DNA from: Paguma larvata
Lineage: Eukaryota > Chordata > Mammalia > Carnivora > Viverridae
Reading direction: 5' to 3'
Length of the DNA: 64,000 nt
Assembly: GCA_030068075.1 (NCBI GenBank)
Contig: CM057825.1
Span: 77,019,123-77,083,122 of the forward strand
The position numbers were made by a program, and so were the translations under genes. The notes under the pieces are model-generated. The model saw only the letters and a program-made list of their open reading frames with translations, did no database searches and had not been told where the DNA came from. Positions 53,001-62,000 of the stretch are shown one piece after another (within the stretch, counting starts at the first letter, position 1; the number at the start of each line of letters is the position of its first letter).

Positions 53001-56000
53001 AATTGCACAATTTTCTGAACAATGAAAATGATCCATTTATTTCATTCATATAGAGTATTGGGGAAAAAAAGCCACAGAAAGGGAGGGAGACAAAACATAA
53101 GAGACTCTTAAATACTAAGAACAAACTGAGGGTTGATGGGGGGTATGGTAGAAGGGAGAGTGGGTGACAGGGCACTTGTTGGGATGAGCAGTGGGTGTTG
53201 TATGGAAACCAATTTGATAATAAATTATACATATAAAAAAAAGACAGAGTATTGATACATTCCTTTGTCATTAAAGGATAACATGCATATCATTTTTACC
53301 AACTCCTTTGTTAAAATTTTTCTGTCCAGAATGTCTATAAGCAAGACTGGGAGAAGAGCAAAGCAAAGAAGTTTGACATTAAAGTGGACGCCATTCCCCT
53401 GCTGGCAGCCAAAGCCAACAGCAGGATCGCCAGCGATGTGAGTATGGCCTGGGCACCTGGGCAAGGGGCCCTCAGTGACGTTTCCTGATGGGTGGGCTCT
53501 GGCATGTGTGCTGCCTTTACAGGTGATGTACAAGTGTGCTGTCTTTACAGGTGATGTACAAGAAAGACTATGAGAAAAACAAAGGGAAAATGATTGGAGC
53601 CCTCAGCATTAATGACGATCCCAAGATGCTGCACTCTTTGAAGACGGCCAAAAACCAGAGTGATGTGAGTGTCTTTGTGAATCACCCTTATTTTCAGAGG
53701 TGGTTGTACCTACTGTTTAATATAACTTTGGTTGGGATGTTAGCCCACGTGAAATCTCAGATTCAGGATGACAAGTCAAACATGAAAACCCAGCGATAAA
53801 AGATGATTAAGCTCTTCATTCTGTACTTTGAGATACCAGTGATTATTGTAAATGTTTCCTTTATCTCTGTAATGCCCTGTTTTCTTAAGGGGAAAAGATA
53901 CTAGCAATAGCATTTTCTTTATTGTTTTTCTAGAAATGGGCTTAATATCTCAGTATGTATAAATGCATATTTATTCCATGTCATGATCTGATTTAAGGTA
54001 CTTTGCCAAAATACATACAGAAAAAATTAAAAGCAAGAAGTGGGAAAATCAGGCTAAAGACAGAGTAGGAAAACTAGATGAAGCATAACCTCAAGAACAA
54101 AGTATTTTATTTTATAAATTTTATAAAATATTGATCTCATTTTAAAGACTAAAATATCCAAAATAAAATAAAACTCCTTATAAAAACTGCTTCTCTAATC
54201 CATGACATAAAGGAAATGCTCCCTATTCTGCATCCTTTATAAACATTCTTGTTTTTATTGAGTATATTCTTGAATTTCTATATGGGAGAATTAAGGAGAG
54301 TGTGTAGAAACACATGCTACTTACAATAATAGAAAAACCATCTTTTCGTGCATTATTACTATAAAGAAAAATATAAGATCTCAGAAAATCCAACTTCCAA
54401 AGGTATTGTGAAATGTGTTTTCATCACGTGCTGAAATGAATACTTTTCTAGGACTGTGCCTAAGTGTCTAAGGTCCACCTTCTACCTTTTTACCTAATTT
54501 TACACTACTTAAAAAATTGAATTTCCTTCAAACACATTCAAGTGGAAAGAATTATTTTAAGACAAAAAGGTGCTTAGAGAGCAGCATTGGTATATCTGGT
54601 TTATTCTGGCTGAGAAATGTTAGGATAAATGACATAAGCGTATATACGGTTATTAGCAGCCTAGATTATACGAGACATGAGCCTCTACCATATTTGTTCT
54701 GCTTTTTTGCTTTTGGTAAATAAATGCTGAAAAAATACAAAAGTATTTTGCCTTTTTGAATAAGTATAGCAATGATAAGAATGGCTTTTATACCACGAGG
54801 TATATATTTTTTTCTCTTCGTTTGATTTTCTTTTTTCTTTGACAGAGATTGTATAAAGAAAACTATGAGAAGACAAAAGCAAAGAGCATGAACTACTGTG
54901 AGACCCCCAAATATCAACTTGACACTCTGCTGAAGAACTTCAGCGAGGTTCGAAAGGCCGTGGTTACCCCTGGGGCTTCAGGGCGTTTCTGCCATTTGAC
55001 AAATAACATATGTAATTGACATATTTGTCAATATGTTTTCTCTTTCAGGCTAAATACAAAGATTCATATGTACAGAATATTTTGGGACATTATGTAGGCA
55101 GTTTCGAGGACCCGTATCAAATACACTGCATGAAAGTTTCAGCACAAAACAGTGACGTAAGTCGAAGACAAATATCCATACCTCTCAGTGATATTATTTG
55201 GGGGCACTAATAATCATGATCTCTTTTTGTTCTTTCTTATTATAGAAAAATTACAAAGCAGAATATGAAGAAGATAAAGGGAAATGCTACTTCCCTCAGA
55301 CAATAACGCAAGAATATGAAGCAATTAAGAAGCTAGACCAGTGCAAAGATGTAAGTCAGCTGCCCTGAATTCTTAAAATTGGGTTTGGGATTCTTGTGCC
55401 ATCTAGTGGTAATTTTAGCAGGAGTTTCAATTGTAACATCTAGCGATTAGCAGATGTTAAATTTTTAATTTTGGGTGGAACTGGAGAGCACAAAAATTAC
55501 CGTGAAGAAAACTATTTGTTACAAAAATATCTTGGGGTTTTAGGAATATTTATTTCCACTAGTTTATGTATACATGGTTTGGGGGGAAAGGGAAAATAGG
55601 GGGATTTGTGAGACATAGGTGTTCATTCATTTAACAAGTTCACATGAGGAGCCAGCTTGTGTCAGACACTGTCCTTGGTGCTGGGAAAGAAGAGGGGACA
55701 CAGTGGGCTGCCTGTTAGAGGGAGAGGCAGAAAATTAAAAGCACAGAAACTTAAGAAAGATATCAGACAATGATAAGACAACCCATGTAGAATGATGCTA
55801 TAGCATTAAAATAGGATGATGTGGGAGAGAGAGACTGGATGGGCACCATAGACTAGATGCTCAAGGAGGATCTAAGGCAGGAATGTGCAGCCATGCCAAG
55901 ATCAAGGTGAGAGCAACTGGAAAAGCAGCCTAAGGAAAGAACAGGCTTGGTACTTACAGAATTGAAAGCATGAGGTAGCTGAAGTGTATTGGAGAGAAGG

Positions 56001-59000
56001 ATAGTGGTAAGAGGGGAAATGGTAGGAGATGAAGGGGGAGGAGTGGATTCTATAGGATTCATCAGCCAAGGTACCATTGAGCTTGAGGTCAAGTCCAATG
56101 GAGAGCCATTGTAAGGCTTCAGCAGGGGGAAGATTAATCTGGTTGCTGAATTACAGCAGGGAGACCAGTTTAGAGGCAATTTGAGGAGAGAGAGAGAGAG
56201 AGAGAAGAAAGAACATACTAACCTAGTTTTCAGGAAATACACTATGTTTGACTGGAAACTTTTTATATATGTTAGTGTGTATATGAACAAGAATATAAAG
56301 ATACATTATGCAATTTCATTAGAGAACATCTTTTTCTAGCACACGTATAAAGTTCACCCAGATAAGACCAAATTCACGGCCGTCACTGATACTCCTGTAC
56401 TGCTGCAAGCCCAGCTCAACACGAAACAGCTTAGCGACGTAAGTGCTCTGTTTGTGCAAGTGTGAGTGACCTAGAGTGCTGTGTTTATTTCAAATAGAAG
56501 CATTTTCCTGCTTCATGGGCTCATCTATCATCCCAACAGTGTCATTTTTCAAGATTGGTTTAATAAAATGCAAATGAAGCTGCCAGATTGAACTTTAGCC
56601 TCAGGAAAGTTGGTGTTAGATGAAAATAAAAGTAATGAATATTTCTTCAATAAGTCACCAATTTTTAGTGGGAACTTTGCTCATTAAGATGTGTCACATA
56701 CCCAAAATAATGCAGACTAAGACTTGATGGCAACTTAAAAAACAACAAGAGCATTCATTTGTGTAGGTAACAAGGCGAATGCTTCCCAAAATCCCAATGA
56801 TTTTGCTCACGAAGACTTTATAAGAAGACAAAAAGTACAGAAACAGGAAAGACTTCAGGCAGTAATAAGAAAACTAATATAGGGTCTTGAGACAAAATTC
56901 AAACAGAGTGATGTGAGGGGGGTGAGTTGGGGGATAGTTCAAACTGGGTGGTCAAGGAAGATCTAAAGTAGAATGGTCCAGCCGTGTGAAGAACAGCAGT
57001 GCTTCTCAAACATTGACTTTCACGTGGATCACCCAGTGATCCCGCAAAAATATTCTGATTCAGTAGGTCTGGAGGGATATGCTGACTCTCTAACAAGCTT
57101 CTAGGTGATGCTGCTGCTGCTGCTGTTGGTAGACCACACTTTGAGTAGCAGATCATAGAATTTAATAGATTCTGAGTGTTTGTGTCCTGAAGGCACTGCC
57201 TAAAAGTTTAGGTCAGACAATGAGTTGCCTATACATACATTGTGATAGCATTTACAAAATGACAACCCAAGCCGGATTCCACCACAGTCCTGAAAGAGGG
57301 AGTGAGAGTCTAGGCTCTGTAATGGACTTTGACAGGATGGACTACCTCTTTGAGGCATTTTTCTGGAAAGAGTAGGAATACTTAGCCATACGTATACACT
57401 CTTCTACATGCACTCAGGGAAGTTCTGATCCTGAACTGTTTGGATATCTTCTACTGTTTTCCAGCTGAATTACAAAGCAAAACATGAAAGTGAGAAATTC
57501 AAGTGCAACGTACCAGCAGATGCTCCACAGTTTATCCAACACAGAGTCAATGCCTATAACTTGAGTGATGTAAGTATCCAAGCCACAGGAATCTATTGTC
57601 GCATGTACCTGCAAAAGAGGAGGTGCGATGGGTGTTTTAAAAGAACAGATTAGGAATTCTGCAACTAAACCATGGAGATTGTTTCTAGAGTGTGAGTGGA
57701 GCTTTTAAGGCCTAAATGTTCAGAAAGTTCTTACTTAGCTATCGTTTTTCTTATTTTTTTTATTAAAAAAAATTTTTTTAACGTTTATTTATTTTTGAGA
57801 GAGAGAGACAGGGCATGAGCAGGGGAGGGGGCAGAGAGAGAGGGAGACACAGAATCCGAAGCAGACTCCAGGCTCTGAGCTGTCAGCACAGAGCCCGATG
57901 CAGAGCTTGAACTCACAGACTGCGAGATCATGACCTGCGCTGAAGTCGGCCGCTTAACCAACTGAGCCACCCTTAGCTATCATTTTTCATCTTCCGCATT
58001 CTCTGTTACCATCAGACATATCCTCTGAATCATCCCCTCCCATCCCCGTTAATCTGTAGAGTTTTGTAAGCTCTCTCCTATAAATGTTGCATTTCACCTT
58101 CTTGAAGCGGTTGTCATTTTACATTGTCCTTTATACATCAGGGCAGCAGAGTCTTTAGAAAGTTCACAGAATGTTAAAAAGAGGGGAGAAGCTGGATGAC
58201 AGATTAATGAATAATTATACTATCATTTGGTAAATATGGTATTTGTAGGTGAAATAAGTCTATATACACAAATTTTCAATCTGTTTCTTTTACTGGATGA
58301 ATCTGTGCTAGATGTTGTTCTTACAATTCCTCTCCTGAAATGTTTCTGTCCAGAATGTCTATAAGCAAGACTGGGAGAAGAGCAAAGCAAAGAAGTTTGA
58401 CATTAAAGTAGACGCCATTCCCCTGCTGGCAGCCAAAGCCAACAGTAAGATCGCCAGCGATGTGAGTATGGCCTGGGCACCTGGGCAAGGGGCCCTCAGT
58501 GACGTTTCGTGGTGGGTGGGCTCTGGCATGTGTGCTGTCTTTACAGGTGATGTACAAGAAAGACTACGAGAAAAGCAAAGGGAAAATGATTGGAGCCCTC
58601 AGCATTAATGACGATCCCAAGATGTTGCACTCTTTGAAGACGGCCAAAAACCAGAGTGATGTGAGTGTCTCTGTGAATCTATCTCGTTTTCAAGATGGCA
58701 TCTCTGTTAACATGCCCAAGGGTGGTAGCATGTAAAAAGATTCCATATCCAGGGGCACCTGGGTGGCTCAGTTCATTGAGCATCTAACTTAGGCCCAGGT
58801 CATGATTCGTGGTCTGTGGGTTCAGGCCCTGTGTTGGGCTCTGTGCTGACAGCTTAGAGCCTGGAGCCTGCTTCCAGTTCTGTGTCTTCCTCTCTCTCTG
58901 CCCCTACCCTGCTCATGCTCTCTCTCTCTCTCTCTCTCTCTCAAAAATCAATAAACATTAAAAAAAGTTATAAAAAAAAAAAGGATTCCATACCCATGGG

Positions 59001-62000
59001 CTCTGTCATGTTCACAACAAATTGCTAAGGAGAAATTTTGGAAGTAAAATAATTTCCCAGATTCTTGTACCTCTCAATGTTTAGGGAGAGAAATTATGGA
59101 TTTATACTCAATATCCATTACACTTTGAAAAATGTATGCTTTAATATTTAATAGAATATTGATTTTAATTCTCAAAACTTTTTGAAAAATATCACTAGGT
59201 ATTTTCATATTTTCTCCTGATTGAAAAATAACCTTAAAATTAAGGTTTTAAAACTGTCTATATATTGGAAGAAAATCATGTGTCACAAATAAAAATCTTT
59301 AACTATTGTTCTTTATTAATTTTAGTAATTAGTATTGGCATAGGTTCAAGAAAAATACTCCGTTGATGATAGGCCCCTTTGAGAATCTGATAAAAGTCTT
59401 GGGCCGTTCATCTAGACAGATGAACTTTTTCTTCATGTCTTCTGTCTAAGTTTCAGAGAATTGAGAATTCCCTAAGGCTTTCCCTATGATCCAACTCTCA
59501 TCTTTTGATTAAAATTCTTACTGTAGAGAAGAAAACTTCTATTGCAAATTGCAGTATATACTGTTTAAAAAACGTTTAGAGATTCCTTAAGAGTGGTAAG
59601 AACATTCAATGTAGCTTGCAAATATTATTTTTTCATAATTAAATAGAAGGATGTTTGTATCATTTTCTTTTTTTTTTTAATGTTTTTTATTTATTTTTGA
59701 GAGCAGGAGAGACAAAGCATGAGTGGGGGAGGGTCAGAGAGAGAGGGAGACACAGAATCTGAAGCAGGCTCCAGGCTCCGAGCTGTCAGCTCAGAGCCCG
59801 ACGCGGGGCTCGAACTCACAGTCTGTGAGATCATGACCTGAGCCGAAGTCGGTTGCCCAACCGACTGAGCCACCCAGGCGCCCCTGTATCATTTTCTTTA
59901 TTTCAACCATGTGTTCATATAATGATCTATAAATACCTCCTTTAATTCATTTTGCGTTTGCTGTGTAGTCATCTAGGACTTTAAAGCATCACATTCAGTA
60001 ATTTTCTCTAAAAACTTCACACTGAATTATGTCAGTATACAGTGCTCACATGCATAATACTGTGTTTTTCACTAGATCCTTATGCCTTCTCAACTCAAAG
60101 ATTTATAGCTGTATGTTGACAGCACATGTATCTTTATCTTTTGTTCTTCACCCTATCCCAGAACCCATTAGAACACTAAGCACAAAGTAAGTGTTCAGTA
60201 AACACTTCTTAATTGACATTGGCAACCAAAAGAGATAGTGATGAATCATTCTCACAGAATATCCAGGCTAAATGCTAAGCCGCAGATACAGGATATATCT
60301 GCAATGCTGCAGATACAGGATATATCTGCAATGCGTGCGCATTGCTTTTTAAAGAGAATCTTTTAAAGCCATTTGGACCTTGACAGCATTTTATAGATGC
60401 AGATATGTGTGAACTGATATGAGCATGAACAAAAGACTCAAAACAATTTACTCAAAAACACTTCCCCACACTAACGCTGTTGCAACATTGCTTTTTTAGT
60501 TTTTCAGCATTCATGCATACTGTTTTGTTTCATGCATATGTTTTATAAAAATAAAATATAAACCAAAGTCTAGGTTTTACAGTTAAATGATAAGTTTATT
60601 CATTGAATGTAACTGTCCACAAAATGTTTAGAAAGATCATATTCCTTAAGAAAGCTAAAAGATCAGGTAATTTGCAAAAGGAATTTCTACAGAAGATTTG
60701 TAAGGCATATTTATACTCGCTAGCCTAGGTCACGGTCTTTATTGCTTGTGCGATTATGGGGAGATATAATGGGTTTAGAATTTTCCTAGAGGCACGGGGT
60801 CAGAATTTTTCTCTCTGTTAAGGTAATTGGTGAGTGGACATGATGAAGCTGGGACTTTGACCTAATTAGCACCCTGTCTAACATTCCAGAAAACCAGCCA
60901 ATGAAAGTGCCTTCTGAGGCCCAGTCAAGACATTTGGTTTATGAGAACACTGTAATATGTGCCAAGGTTACTTTAATGGCTCAGTTTCGCAAACTTTTCT
61001 CCTTTGAGGTCTTATTACTGCTGCAATCTGAAGCTTCTTTTAAATTGTTACCAAAATTAAACTTGGTATGAAAAACCTTTGGGATTCTCAGTGGAGCTTA
61101 TCTACTGTCAGAAGCATGATAGTCAGGTTGAAAAATCAGTAAGCATTTAAAGATGATGTTAAAAAAGCCAGGTAGTCAAGTGTACAGCTCTATTCATGAA
61201 GTAGTCATTTCATATAATCAGAAGTATGAAATGATTGTCATATAATTTTCATTAATTAAAAAATACTTATTGGAAAACAATTCAAAGATTAGATTGTTTT
61301 GGTAAAAATAATGCTTGTTAAAGGTCTTTGAAAAACTCTGTTTTAAAATAAAATAGTACCTGGCTGAAGCAGAAGCTGTGGGCCACTCCTAATGTCTGAC
61401 ATTGCTCTTTGATCTAAAAAGAGATTTGAGGAAATCTGTCCATGTATGATTTTTGGAGGAGGGGGGAAGCATTCGGTAATCTGTAACATATGAATAAATT
61501 GTAGGAAAAAATAAGTACTTCAATGTTTGAATGTGTTTCTCTAACTCTTGTTCGTTGTTTACGAGAGATTTCTGTGCTTTTCTGGAACTCCATTGAGGAT
61601 TTGTGGTAATAAAATGGAAATTTCCTATTCATAGCGTGAATATCGTAAAGACTACGAGAAGTCAAAAACCATCTACACTGCACCTCTTGATATGCTCCAA
61701 GTCACTCAGGCTAAGAAATCTCAGGAAATTGCCAGTGATGTGGACTATAAGCACATCTTACACAACTACAGCTACCCGCCCGATAGCATCAATGTGGACC
61801 TCGCCAAGAAGGCTTATGCACTACAGAGTGATGTGAGTAATCCCAGATTTTCTCTGTTCCCTCTAAGGTGTAAACTGAAGTAATCTTTAAGTGGAGTCAT
61901 GTTTTTGACAGTTCTCAGAAATGTCTGCATTGTCTTCTGTATGTAGCAAGTATGTAATGGGCAAATGACCCTTGTGGTTCAATGAGAGTTTGCCCTTCAA

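Larger units (their letters stand above)
58661..61634 (+). other. NEB intron 27
   Basis: 3.0 kb with a sense SINE (58752-58982), an antisense SINE (59671-59884) and a palindrome-rich 27-bp tandem repeat (60282-60345). The rest is AT-rich and unassigned. Confidence 0.7.

Noticed and set aside
53523..53550. Upstream AG of the duplicated acceptor as the true exon 20 start
   Set aside because: It gives a frameshift and a stop 16 codons in; only the downstream AG preserves the conserved module.
55853..56290. 145-codon open frame on the - strand
   Set aside because: Mostly falls in the antisense L2 relic; reads low-complexity Ser/Leu/Pro sequence.
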